Below, piece after piece: positions 24,997 to 33,291 of a stretch of DNA of 64,000 bases (within the stretch, counting starts at the first letter, position 1; every line of letters begins with the position of its first letter). Under the pieces are notes generated by a model. It was not told the origin of the DNA. It worked only from the letters and a program-made list of their open reading frames with translations, and ran no database searches. Source of the stretch: Clostridium lacusfryxellense (GTDB lineage: Bacteria; Bacillota; Clostridia; Clostridiales; Clostridiaceae); the NCBI RefSeq assembly GCF_018861735.1, contig NZ_JAHLEB010000016.1:1-64000 (forward strand), written 5' to 3'. The position numbers were made by a program, and so were the translations under genes.

Positions 24997-26430
24997 TTAA
25001 TTACATGCATCATAAACTGTTTTTAATGTTTCTTCCATAAGTTTAGGTATATCACGATAAGCTTGTGAATTTATTTTATTGTATATCTTATGATTATCCT
25101 CATTTGGAATAAATTCATCTTTTTGTTTTACCATATTATTAACTGCTTCATCAAAATCCTTATACAAACCAGTAGCAACAGCAACACAAATTGCTGATCC
25201 TAATGCTGCTGAACCATTCACTTTATTTCTAACAGTCTTTACACCATATATATCTGCAAAAATTTGCATATATAAGTCACTATTTGAGCCACCACCAGAT
25301 ATAATAATCTTTTCAGGTTTAATACCTAGTTCACATGTCATAGCATCATAGTGATTCTTTAATGTTAATGCAATCCCCTCTAGTAATGAGCGGTAGATAT
25401 GCCCTCTTGTATGACGTTCATCAAATCCAAGAATAACCCCTTTTTTATATAATTTGTCTGCTGGTGCAAGCCAATCGGGAATTGTTAATAATCCATCACA
25501 ACCTGCTGGTACATTTACAGCTTCTTTTTCTAAATAATCTTCCACGCAGTATCCCGCGCTTTTTGCTCTAGCAGCATATTCTTCACCAATAATGCTCTTA
25601 TACCAAGAAATTAACCACATTCCTCGTCTGACACCATTACTCTCATACAAATACTCATTTGGAATACATGATAAATTTGTAAAGAAATTAGAAGGTGCAG
25701 GTTCATTTTTACTACCACAAACCATAGAAGCTATATATGTGCCCAAAGAAATAAGTCCCACATTAGGCTCTATAAGCCCACACCCAAGAGCTTCTACTGC
25801 TTTATCATTAGCAGTAGCAACAACTGGAAGTCCAGCTGGAAGTCCTGTTTCTTTTGCCACTTCCTCAGTTATATGTCCAAGTATTGTTCCTGGCATCTGA
25901 AGTTCTAATAATTTTTCTTTAGGAATATTAAAACCCTTGAAGTATTCTTCATCTTTAGACCAGTCCCATGTATCCATATCTACAGGAAATTGCCATTGGA
26001 AAGCGTTTGCAGCCGTATCCTTAAATTCTCCTGTCAAGCGATGTGTTAAATATCCTGAAGTTGGACATGTATATCCAATTTCTGAATTATCTTCAAATTT
26101 TGCATACGAACGCACATCCATCCAACTCATAACTGGTGCTGCAAGTGTTCCATCTTTCTTCATAAATACTCTGCAGCAACGAATAGAACAAAGTCCAAGG
26201 CCTACAATATCTTTAACATCGCCTTTAAATTCCTTCATTACTTTTGGGAATACAATCTTAAGACTATCCCATAAATCATCATCTGGATGTTCAACGTAAC
26301 CAGCTTTTCTTGCCATCATTGGATTAAGCCCTTGGCTCACGCTACAAATAACTTCACCCTTTTGATTAAAAATAAAAACTTTTGTACTTTGGGAACCACT
26401 ATCTACACCAATTACATATTTATCGCTCAC
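24997..26430 (-). CDS. FGGY-family carbohydrate kinase
   Basis: A 477-residue sugar kinase of the xylulokinase/glycerokinase fold. The N-terminal phosphate-binding motif is IGVDSGSQSTKVFIF, the probable catalytic Asp lies in VVATANDKAVEALG, and the adenosine motif in IIISGGGSNSDLYMQIFADI. It starts with GTG at 26430, with AGGGGG 7 bases upstream. It probably phosphorylates a ketose or polyol produced by the SDR and FAD oxidase of the same operon. The FGGY family covers xylulose, ribulose, fuculose, gluconate, glycerol and erythritol kinases; sequence motifs alone do not choose between them. Confidence 0.85.
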   Translation of the reverse strand: MSDKYVIGVDSGSQSTKVFIFNQKGEVICSVSQGLNPMMARKAGYVEHPDDDLWDSLKIVFPKVMKEFKGDVKDIVGLGLCSIRCCRVFMKKDGTLAAPVMSWMDVRSYAKFEDNSEIGYTCPTSGYLTHRLTGEFKDTAANAFQWQFPVDMDTWDWSKDEEYFKGFNIPKEKLLELQMPGTILGHITEEVAKETGLPAGLPVVATANDKAVEALGCGLIEPNVGLISLGTYIASMVCGSKNEPAPSNFFTNLSCIPNEYLYESNGVRRGMWLISWYKSIIGEEYAARAKSAGYCVEDYLEKEAVNVPAGCDGLLTIPDWLAPADKLYKKGVILGFDERHTRGHIYRSLLEGIALTLKNHYDAMTCELGIKPEKIIISGGGSNSDLYMQIFADIYGVKTVRNKVNGSAALGSAICVAVATGLYKDFDEAVNNMVKQKDEFIPNEDNHKIYNKINSQAYRDIPKLMEETLKTVYDACN

Positions 26431-26458
26431 TTGTTTTCCCCCTAAAAATTTTTGTAAT

Positions 26459-26496
26459 AAACTAAGGTTTTTATTAAAACAAAAACCTTAGTTTTG
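26459..26496 (-). terminator. Intra-operon hairpin between SDR and FGGY genes
   Basis: AAACTAAGGTTTTT pairs with AAAAACCTTAGTTT in the 19-base gap after the GTG-start region. The A/T-rich stem without a strong U-tract suggests an attenuator or mRNA-stability element. Confidence 0.5.
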
Positions 26497-26514
26497 TATG
26501 CAATTGTTATTTGA

Positions 26515-27291
26515 TTATCTCAATAAGTAACCACCATCAACTGCTAAAACATGACCATTTACAAATTGAGAAGCCTTACTTGCTAAGAATACTGTTGATC
26601 CCATTAAATCGTGAACATCTCCCCATCTTCCCTCTGGTGTATGATCCATAATCCTTTTGTTTCTTTCTGGATCATTCATTGAAAATTCTGCAGCTTTAGT
26701 TTTAAAATATCCGGGCGCAATACCATTAACTTGGATATTATATTGTGCTAATTCATCAGCATATGTTCTCGTTAAGCCAGCGATGCCAGCCTTTGAAGCA
26801 GTATAAGCTGGTGACCATTGTCCGCCGAGGAAAGAGAACATTGAACAGATGTTAATAATCTTACCGCTCTTTTGTGGAATCATATATTGTATAGCTTCAT
26901 GAGTCATTTCAAATGCTGCTGTAAGATTAATAGCTATCATTGGATCCCATTCTTTTCTACCAAACTCTAGTACTGGTTTAATTAAACAGATTCCTGCACA
27001 GTTTACTAAAATATCCACTGAGCCTAATGTTTCAACACATTTATCAATTATTGCCTTAGGAACACCTGGTTTTGTTATGTCACCTTCCATATATATCGCT
27101 TTTACGCCTTCTGCTTCGATTAATTTATTAAATTCAACGTCATCTGGCATAAAACTTGGCATAAATATATTTGCTCCTGCTTTTGCCAGTGATAGAGAAA
27201 ACGCTTGACCCAGGCCAGTGTTTCCACCAGTTACAATTGCATTTTTACCTTTTAAAGAAAAATAATCCATTTTAAAATCTGTGATATTCAT
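26515..27291 (-). CDS. SDR-family dehydrogenase, KduD-like
   Basis: A 258-residue classical short-chain dehydrogenase. NAD(P) binding is at VTGGNTGLGQAF (TGxxxGxG), the NAG motif reads VNCAGI, and the catalytic set is Ser in NICSMFSF with YTASK. The C-terminus GHVLAVDGG is typical. It most resembles 2-deoxy-gluconate/2-keto-3-deoxygluconate-type dehydrogenases such as KduD. AGGGGG precedes the ATG by 7 bases. In the operon it probably interconverts a hydroxyl and keto group next to the FAD oxidase step and upstream of the kinase. The substrate is unknown. Confidence 0.85.
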   Translation of the reverse strand: MNITDFKMDYFSLKGKNAIVTGGNTGLGQAFSLSLAKAGANIFMPSFMPDDVEFNKLIEAEGVKAIYMEGDITKPGVPKAIIDKCVETLGSVDILVNCAGICLIKPVLEFGRKEWDPMIAINLTAAFEMTHEAIQYMIPQKSGKIINICSMFSFLGGQWSPAYTASKAGIAGLTRTYADELAQYNIQVNGIAPGYFKTKAAEFSMNDPERNKRIMDHTPEGRWGDVHDLMGSTVFLASKASQFVNGHVLAVDGGYLLR

Positions 27292-27302
27292 TTTTATTCC
27301 CC

Positions 27303-28247
27303 CTAAATTCTATTTTTATTTATTTTTTCTACTAATTTATCAATAAACTCTATGGCATCTCCTTCAACAACAATATCTGCCAAACTACAAATAGGCGCAT
27401 CCTTATTTATATTTACAGAAATTATATTTTCAACATTTTTTAATCCTTCAATATGTTGAAGTGATCCATAAATGCCTAATGCAATGTATAATTTAGGACT
27501 CACAGTTTTTCCTGATTGCCCTACTTGAATACTTCGAGAAGCAATACCACTATCAATGATACTTCTACTCGCAGACACCATTCCATTCAATTCATGGGCT
27601 AAGATATATAGATGTTCAAAATCTTCTATTACACCCCCTCCACCAGAAACCAAAACTTCACTTTCTCTTATATCTTTTATATTTTCTTTTTCTATTGTTG
27701 TAAGTAGTTTAATTTTGCTTGGTTCCACGGTGGTTGGTTTAAAGTTAATTTTTTCTGTTTTCTTCAAAGTATCTGATGTATAGACAAATACATTTGGTCT
27801 TACACTCATCATAATGGTCTTACAATTCCTGTTAACAATACCAGCAAAAATTTTACCACCAAATGCAGGTCTTACCATCTCTACTTTACCATTATTATGC
27901 TCAATGGCTGTAACATCTGCAACCAAGCCAACTTTAAGTCTCATTGATAATTTTGGTGCAAGCATTCTACCTAAGTAGGTGGCCGGAATTAGTATGCTAT
28001 CAAAATCATAAATATGATGTAATTCTTCTATACAATTTGTTATGTTTTGAACATCATAATTCTTTATCTCTTGATTTTGAATGGTAATTAGATAATCAAA
28101 TTTCCCATCAATTACCCTATCATTATGATTAAAACAAATAGCATAGGTTTCATACTCACGATCTTTATAAATCTGATTTACTACTTCTAATAAATCTATG
28201 GAATTTTGAAAATCTTCTTCATCAAAATAGATTAAACTTCTATTCAT
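27303..28247 (-). CDS. etfA: Electron transfer flavoprotein alpha subunit
   Basis: A protein of 314 residues with the EtfA C-terminal FAD domain: VLVSGGGGVIED, SRSIIDSGIASRSIQVGQSGKTV, PKLYIALGIYGSLQH and ICSLADIVVEGDA, in family order. The ATG at 28247 lies just past the etfB stop (TGATTATG); a TTG at 28253 overlapping that stop is an alternative since AAAGGA stands 5 bases before it. Together with EtfB it forms a heterodimer that carries electrons between a flavin dehydrogenase and a second acceptor. The dehydrogenase is most likely the AGPS-like oxidase of this operon. Confidence 0.88.
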   Translation of the reverse strand: MNRSLIYFDEEDFQNSIDLLEVVNQIYKDREYETYAICFNHNDRVIDGKFDYLITIQNQEIKNYDVQNITNCIEELHHIYDFDSILIPATYLGRMLAPKLSMRLKVGLVADVTAIEHNNGKVEMVRPAFGGKIFAGIVNRNCKTIMMSVRPNVFVYTSDTLKKTEKINFKPTTVEPSKIKLLTTIEKENIKDIRESEVLVSGGGGVIEDFEHLYILAHELNGMVSASRSIIDSGIASRSIQVGQSGKTVSPKLYIALGIYGSLQHIEGLKNVENIISVNINKDAPICSLADIVVEGDAIEFIDKLVEKINKNRI

Positions 28248-28249
28248 AA

Positions 28250-29044
28250 TCAAACAAATCCTTTATATTTTAAAAATTTATACACCACTTCAATTCCTTC
28301 ATCATCATTATGCACAACCACTTTTTCTTTCTTTTCAAACTTCCTGACAAAGGTTCTATTTACTTTCGTTAATGAACCGGAAGTACCAACTTCCTCTTGA
28401 AGAAACTTCAATTCTTCATTTGTAATCACTGATATCCTATCTCGTACATCAAGCTCTAAATCCTTATATTTTACAAAAGGCAATTTATATTTGCTCTCTT
28501 TTCCTATACTTAGAACACTTGGTAGTACCATCTCGTATTTTGAGAAGGTTTTTTCACAATCAACCATAACTATCACACTATCATTTTCTAAACTCTCCTC
28601 ATTAACCTTCACAATATTAGATAGCTGACTAATTTGTAACATTTCAGCGATTTGTGAAGGGATGTGTGCAGTATCCCCATCCAAGGAATGACTTCCAGTA
28701 ACAATGAAATCATATTCCTCTTCCCTTAAATACTTAGCTATAATTTTACTAGTTACATAAGTATCACTGCCCACATAAAACTTATCAGATATAAGTGTTG
28801 CTTTATCCACATTGAGTCTCAGCAAATCCTCTATAAGAGGAATAGTACTTTGTGGAGCCATACTAACTACTTCAACAAAAGTCTCTAAATTTTTTTCTTT
28901 TATTTTCAAAGCAAAGCCTAAGGCACAGGCATCCTCTGGATTAAGGATTAACTTTACATTTTCTCTAACCAATACATTTTTTTCATAATCATACGTAAAG
29001 TTATCCACATCTGGAACGAACTTAACTAGACAAATTATTTTCAA
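28250..29044 (-). CDS. etfB: Electron transfer flavoprotein beta subunit
   Basis: A 264-residue EtfB. It starts MKIICLVKFVPDVD and contains IVTGSHSLDGDTAHIPSQIAEML, close to the DGDTAQVG motif typical of the clostridial Etfs that can bifurcate electrons, but with HIPS in place of QVGP. Whether this pair bifurcates cannot be decided from sequence reading. The start overlaps the end of the MFS gene by 23 bases, so translation is coupled. C-terminal residues after 200 (EEVGTSGSLTKVNRTF) are the usual linker to EtfA. Confidence 0.87.
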   Translation of the reverse strand: MKIICLVKFVPDVDNFTYDYEKNVLVRENVKLILNPEDACALGFALKIKEKNLETFVEVVSMAPQSTIPLIEDLLRLNVDKATLISDKFYVGSDTYVTSKIIAKYLREEEYDFIVTGSHSLDGDTAHIPSQIAEMLQISQLSNIVKVNEESLENDSVIVMVDCEKTFSKYEMVLPSVLSIGKESKYKLPFVKYKDLELDVRDRISVITNEELKFLQEEVGTSGSLTKVNRTFVRKFEKKEKVVVHNDDEGIEVVYKFLKYKGFV

Positions 29045-30311
29045 CTTTAGCTTTCTCCTTTTTATTAAGAGTAGTAAACACAGTTACTAATACTATACCA
29101 ACAACGCCCATTGCTGCACTTGCTATGAAGTATGCATTATATCCACCTTTGTCTCCGAAGGTCTTAAATAGAGAACTATTAAATATCGGTAATATAATAT
29201 CTGGCAAGTATCCAACTAAAGATATTAATCCTATTGCTGCTCCCATTATCTTGTCGTCAATCTTTGCGTCACCAAGTAATGACCAATAAGTACCACGAAT
29301 GGCATATAAGAATATTCCTCCGAGTACTATTAACACATAAAACGTGTTCTTACTTAAACTAGTAGGTAAAAGCGCTATTAGGAGAAGACATACTACTGCA
29401 CCTAAAAGTGCACAACTAAGAGTTTTTTCTTTCCCAAATTTGTCTGCTAAAAATCCTCCAATTATTCCACCTATAGGTCTCATCCAAAGTACAACTACCA
29501 TAATAGTTGCTACGCTTACAGCATCTACTCCAACATTAGATTGTAAGAACCCTCCAAGATAATAAACTGTCCAATATACTGCATAGGACATGAATATAAT
29601 TCCACCCATTATAAACACATATTTATTCTTGAATACCCCTGCAAAATCTGATAACTTAACCTTTTGTTTAGTAACTGTACTAGCGCCATTTTGATATCCA
29701 GCCTTCTTATCATCTTCAACGAAGATTGTAACAAGTATACCAACCACAAATACCACTATTGAGTACATATATATAATTGATACTATAGCTGACCTCTTAT
29801 CGGCTATTTCTGTACTGCCTCCTATTACCTTAGTGAAAATATAAAGTGCAAGACTTGCAAGTAGTGCTTCTACAACACCACGTCCACCATCAAGTATCCC
29901 GAAAAATCGTCCTTCTTCTTCTTTCTTGGCAAGTAATTTAACAATCTTCATATGAGCACTCCAGAATGTAAATACGGAGAATATACCCCATATACCGTAA
30001 ATAACAACTACATTATTGTAACTAGGAATTTGAGCAAACCAGAAGCCAGCTGCTGCTGTTCCAATAAGTGAAATAGATAATAACCACTTGGCAGAAAACT
30101 TATCACTTAATAACCCACTCGGGAAATAACCAACTACCCATACAATTCCGAGTACTGAATAAATAGAATTCAATTGAGGTAATGTCATATTGAAAACCTG
30201 TAAAAGAGTTTCCTGATAATTAGTCTTCAAATAAATGATAGGGAATATTGCTCCTGCTGCTAAAACGATTAGCATAAATTGAAAATACCTTTTGAAATTT
30301 TTATTATTCAT
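29022..30311 (-). CDS. MFS transporter
   Basis: A 429-residue 12-TM major facilitator protein. The loop 2-3 motif reads GYFPSGLLSDKFSAKWLL and its second copy GGIIGGFLADKFGKEKTL. It lacks recognisable drug-exporter motif C, so import or exchange of an organic anion or sugar is plausible. GAGGGGGG lies 7 bases before the ATG. The operon therefore encodes two unrelated carriers, this one and the BCCT protein. That suggests either two related substrates or uptake of a substrate and release of a product. Confidence 0.82.
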   Translation of the reverse strand: MNNKNFKRYFQFMLIVLAAGAIFPIIYLKTNYQETLLQVFNMTLPQLNSIYSVLGIVWVVGYFPSGLLSDKFSAKWLLSISLIGTAAAGFWFAQIPSYNNVVVIYGIWGIFSVFTFWSAHMKIVKLLAKKEEEGRFFGILDGGRGVVEALLASLALYIFTKVIGGSTEIADKRSAIVSIIYMYSIVVFVVGILVTIFVEDDKKAGYQNGASTVTKQKVKLSDFAGVFKNKYVFIMGGIIFMSYAVYWTVYYLGGFLQSNVGVDAVSVATIMVVVLWMRPIGGIIGGFLADKFGKEKTLSCALLGAVVCLLLIALLPTSLSKNTFYVLIVLGGIFLYAIRGTYWSLLGDAKIDDKIMGAAIGLISLVGYLPDIILPIFNSSLFKTFGDKGGYNAYFIASAAMGVVGIVLVTVFTTLNKKEKAKVENNLSS

Positions 30312-30438
30312 ACATTTGCCCCCCTCTATAACTAATTTTTATTTTAAAGCGTTTTTAGACTCACTTCAAACCTTGTAATCCTTTTCTTGGAGAGTATAAG
30401 TTTGGCTTAAGAATTTACTCCTAAGCCTATGACAGTAG

Positions 30439-31911
30439 TTATTTTTGATATTTAATGCCTTCTTCTTGTGGGTAAATAGTTCCAAAGTTCATAATTCCAT
30501 TTGGATCAAAAGCTTCTTTTAATTTTTCTAACATATAATATGCGCTGCCATGTTCTGCTTTTGTCCATTCGTTACGAAACTTGCCAATTCCGTGGTGGTG
30601 ACACATAGATCCTCCAAGTTTTAGGGTTTCCTCTACAATAATTGTTTGTATTGGATGGTGGTATATTCTCATTTCATCTTCCGGTGAACAATTTATATTG
30701 TAATTATAAACAAAGTACATATTAGCTCCGTTTATGTAACTATGAGATGAATGTCCACCGAGCATTGTCAAGTCGTTTGCACGCTTAAATTCATTTTTAA
30801 TCCTGTTAAGAACGTTATCATATATTTTAGGAAGCATTTCCCAGTTAGCTGAAATTTCAGTTGTATATCCATCATGCTTATCATTATCAATCATTCCTTG
30901 GAACTCATCATCAATATCTTGCTGTGACCAGTTCAAATGATTAAACCAATCTTCTATAAGTTTGCTATCAACTTTTTCAATAATGCTATCATTGAATTTT
31001 TCAGCAGCATCTTCAATTCCTGTGCATATAGCATTTACCATTCCTTTATTTCCTTCAGCCATAAATATCAATACACATTTCCCTTTGTAAAAGTGATAAA
31101 AATGTTGTCTTGCATCTTCCTCCGAATATGTTCGAGCAACAGATGGGCGATACCCATTAACCATAACTTCTCTTAACACCTTAATTCCAGATTCAACATC
31201 TTTTACAAGGTATCCATAAAACTTATTGTTCTCCGGGAAAAATTTGAATATTTTAACCGTAACTTCTGTAATATAACATAATGTTCCTTCATTGCCGATA
31301 ACAATGTGCCTTATATCCGGACCTCCTGCACGACGTGAAACATTCTTAATTCTTGAAATATGTCCATCTGGGAAAACACATTCTAGTCCTACTACCATAT
31401 CTTCAATTCCACCATATAAAGTTGAGAATTGTCCAATGCTTCTTGTTGCTACAAGCCCACCATATTGAGCAACCGGTTTAGATTGTGGAGAATGTCCTGT
31501 TGTATATCCTAACTTTCTAAGTTCATCTTCAATTAATTGTAGTGGAACTCCTGCTTGTACCGTTGCTTCCATGTTATATTCATCAATTTTAATAATCTTA
31601 TTCAGGTGCTTACCATCTATTACAAGTGTTAGTTCCTTCCAGTTCTCTAGACCACCTTCTGTAGCAGTCTTACCACTTCTTGGGATTACATTAACATTGT
31701 TTTTATTGCAATACATTAAAAGGGATTTGACCTCATCCACAGACTTTGGGAACACAATTGCTGTAGGTAATGGAACATCTAGTACTTTTTTAGCTTTTGC
31801 ATATTTTTTATATCGATCTGCAGATGCATCATACAAATCATCATAATTCGTATTAATTTGTTCTTCTAATAAAATGCACTTCAAATCTTCTATTATTTTT
31901 TCCTTATTCAT
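30439..31911 (-). CDS. AGPS-like FAD-linked oxidase
   Basis: A 490-residue flavoenzyme of the VAO/PCMH fold. The FAD-binding half has VIPRSGKTATEGGLE, GGLVATRSIGQFSTLYGG and IGNEGTLCYITEVTVK; the C-terminal half ends with the GGSMCHHHGIGKFR motif characteristic of alkylglycerone-phosphate synthase relatives, where the His cluster sits at the active site. The start at 31911 is preferred: AAGGAGG is 8 bases before it, but only 2 before the ATG at 31917. It is the first gene after the promoter. With EtfAB encoded downstream it is most likely a dehydrogenase that oxidises a hydroxyl compound and reduces Etf, as in the LDH-Etf complexes of acetogens; the identity of the substrate is open. Confidence 0.8.
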   Translation of the reverse strand: MNKEKIIEDLKCILLEEQINTNYDDLYDASADRYKKYAKAKKVLDVPLPTAIVFPKSVDEVKSLLMYCNKNNVNVIPRSGKTATEGGLENWKELTLVIDGKHLNKIIKIDEYNMEATVQAGVPLQLIEDELRKLGYTTGHSPQSKPVAQYGGLVATRSIGQFSTLYGGIEDMVVGLECVFPDGHISRIKNVSRRAGGPDIRHIVIGNEGTLCYITEVTVKIFKFFPENNKFYGYLVKDVESGIKVLREVMVNGYRPSVARTYSEEDARQHFYHFYKGKCVLIFMAEGNKGMVNAICTGIEDAAEKFNDSIIEKVDSKLIEDWFNHLNWSQQDIDDEFQGMIDNDKHDGYTTEISANWEMLPKIYDNVLNRIKNEFKRANDLTMLGGHSSHSYINGANMYFVYNYNINCSPEDEMRIYHHPIQTIIVEETLKLGGSMCHHHGIGKFRNEWTKAEHGSAYYMLEKLKEAFDPNGIMNFGTIYPQEEGIKYQK

Positions 31912-31955
31912 ATACATTGCCTCCTTAATTTCTAATTCATTAGGTCTACAACAAT

Positions 31956-31984
31956 AGAATACTATAATCAGAATTGTATGTCAA
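31956..31984 (-). promoter_or_regulatory. SigA promoter of the oxidase-Etf-BCCT operon
   Basis: Minus strand: perfect TTGACA (31979-31984), 17-bp spacer, TATTCT (31956-31961), about 45 bases before the start codon. A strong promoter with imperfect-palindrome sites just upstream. Confidence 0.8.
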
Positions 31985-31992
31985 CGTTTTTT

Positions 31993-32046
31993 AGGAAAAC
32001 TATTCACTTTTTATTTTATTATTCTATTTATATGGAAAACTTTCCA
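31993..32046. promoter_or_regulatory. Two putative RpiR operators
   Basis: TGGAAAACTTTCCA (32033-32046) is a perfect 6+6 inverted repeat with a 2-bp centre. AGGAAAACTATTCA (31993-32006) is a degraded copy starting exactly 40 bp (near four helical turns) away. Both lie between the divergent rpiR gene and the operon promoter. Confidence 0.55.
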
Positions 32047-32080
32047 CGTTTTATTGAATATCCTTATTTAATGACTTTAC

Positions 32081-32100
32081 TAACACTTTCACTAGTGTTA
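32081..32100. promoter_or_regulatory. Palindrome upstream of the RpiR gene
   Basis: TAACACT-N6-AGTGTTA, a perfect 7+7 inverted repeat about 85 bases before the regulator gene. It differs in sequence from the sites at 31993-32046, so it may be a second operator or a CRP/catabolite-type site. Confidence 0.45.
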
Positions 32101-32185
32101 CAATCAAAATACAAGTAATTGCTAAATTACTTAATAAAATAAGGAGTAAATTTAGATTGTCTATAGAGATTATCTAATAGTGATT

Positions 32186-32941
32186 ATGATAAATATTGAC
32201 TTTAACAAATTGAATCCTTTAGAAAAAATGATTAATGAAACTCTTATTACTTTATCAAAAACTGCTACAAATATTACAATAACAAAAGCAGCTGAAAACT
32301 GTGATTGTTCGGTGTCTAAGATTTCCAAATTTGCGAAAAAGCTTGGATTCAACAATTTCAAACAATATATTGATTTTTTATACGGTAAGGACCTTCCAGA
32401 AAACAGATCTTCAGTAGAACTTGAACGAATTAAAAATTTTATAGATGATTTTGATATATCTTTAGTTGATGAATTTATTAAATTGTTAAATTCTTATAAA
32501 AAGATTATTCTTTTTGGTTATGGCCCTTCGTTTATTGCTACCCAATATTTTGAATACAAATTAAGAATCAACACAAATAAGTTTGTTATTGCTGTCCCTG
32601 ATGAAATTTCTGTAGAGAGTTTACTTGATGACAAAAGTCTACTTGTTATTTTTTCTACAACAGGTAAATTCAAGTCTTTCGAACGAATTAACACTCTTGC
32701 TAAAGAGAAAAACTGTCAAGTTTTATTGATTGTTGAAGAATACAATGAATCCTTACTAACTAATTATAGTAAGATCTTTTGGATGTCAAAATTCCTTCAA
32801 CCAGATATTTTAAAACCCTATGAAAAATCAAGAATCGTTTTTTTTATTTTCATAGAGGAAGTTATTCAACGTATTATTTTTAATAATCGTCAGGATAATT
32901 TTGAGCAAAAACAAATAAATACTGAGCAAGAAGATATATAG
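32186..32941 (+). CDS. RpiR/MurR-family regulator
   Basis: A protein of 251 residues. The N-terminal helix-turn-helix lies around NITITKAAENCDCSVSKIS, and the SIS sugar-phosphate-binding domain covers about 90-215 (KIILFGYGPSFIATQYFEYKL, LLVIFSTTGKFKS). It is divergent from the oxidase-Etf operon and probably controls it in answer to a phosphorylated intermediate, for example the product of the FGGY kinase. No clear ribosome site precedes either the GTG at 32180 or the ATG at 32186; I chose the ATG. The C-terminus has a hydrophobic stretch (IVFFIFIEEVIQRIIF) instead of the usual ending. Confidence 0.83.
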   Translation: MINIDFNKLNPLEKMINETLITLSKTATNITITKAAENCDCSVSKISKFAKKLGFNNFKQYIDFLYGKDLPENRSSVELERIKNFIDDFDISLVDEFIKLLNSYKKIILFGYGPSFIATQYFEYKLRINTNKFVIAVPDEISVESLLDDKSLLVIFSTTGKFKSFERINTLAKEKNCQVLLIVEEYNESLLTNYSKIFWMSKFLQPDILKPYEKSRIVFFIFIEEVIQRIIFNNRQDNFEQKQINTEQEDI

Positions 32942-33094
32942 TATTTACATAATTTATATCATATTAATGTATGGTGGAAGCTTTTTCATAAGACATATTC
33001 ATTATTGTTAAAAACATTTTCTTCTATTTCATAAAGTTTTTTTAATCTAGATTATCTTTTATGTTTTCACCAATCTCAATGGAATAAATTTAAA

Positions 33095-33146
33095 CATAAG
33101 AAAACCCACAACTAATTAATTAGTTGTGGGTTTTACTGGTGGAGGC
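33095..33146 (-). repeat. ssrA 3'-terminus plus terminator, fragment 2
   Basis: CATAAGAAAACCCACAAC and the opposing GTTGTGGGTTTT form a terminator on the minus strand, followed by TGGTGGAGGC, the last 10 bases of tmRNA including CCA. After that the sequence leaves ssrA (AAACCGTGCC). The terminator belongs to a second type shared with fragments 3 and 4. Confidence 0.75.
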
Positions 33147-33178
33147 AAACCGTGCCTAACTATATCTCTGTCATTAAA

Positions 33179-33208
33179 AGACTTGAATTATATAAATAGC
33201 TCAAGTCT
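33179..33208 (-). terminator. Terminator of the TetA-like MFS gene
   Basis: AGACTTGA and TCAAGTCT enclose a 14-base loop and on the minus strand are followed by TTTTAATG. It lies 84 bases past the MFS stop. Confidence 0.65.
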
Positions 33209-33291
33209 ATAGCCTATCACAGGTCTTAAGACTGTTTCTGCGACTGCGACAGCTCCTACAGTAGATCCAAGAAAAATTGTTTAACCATTAC

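Noticed and set aside
33040-33160. A transposon end, because of the repeated CATAAGAAAACCCACAAC
   Set aside because: The repeat is the ssrA terminator and is followed by TGGTGGAGGC of the tmRNA end; no transposase or target duplication is seen.
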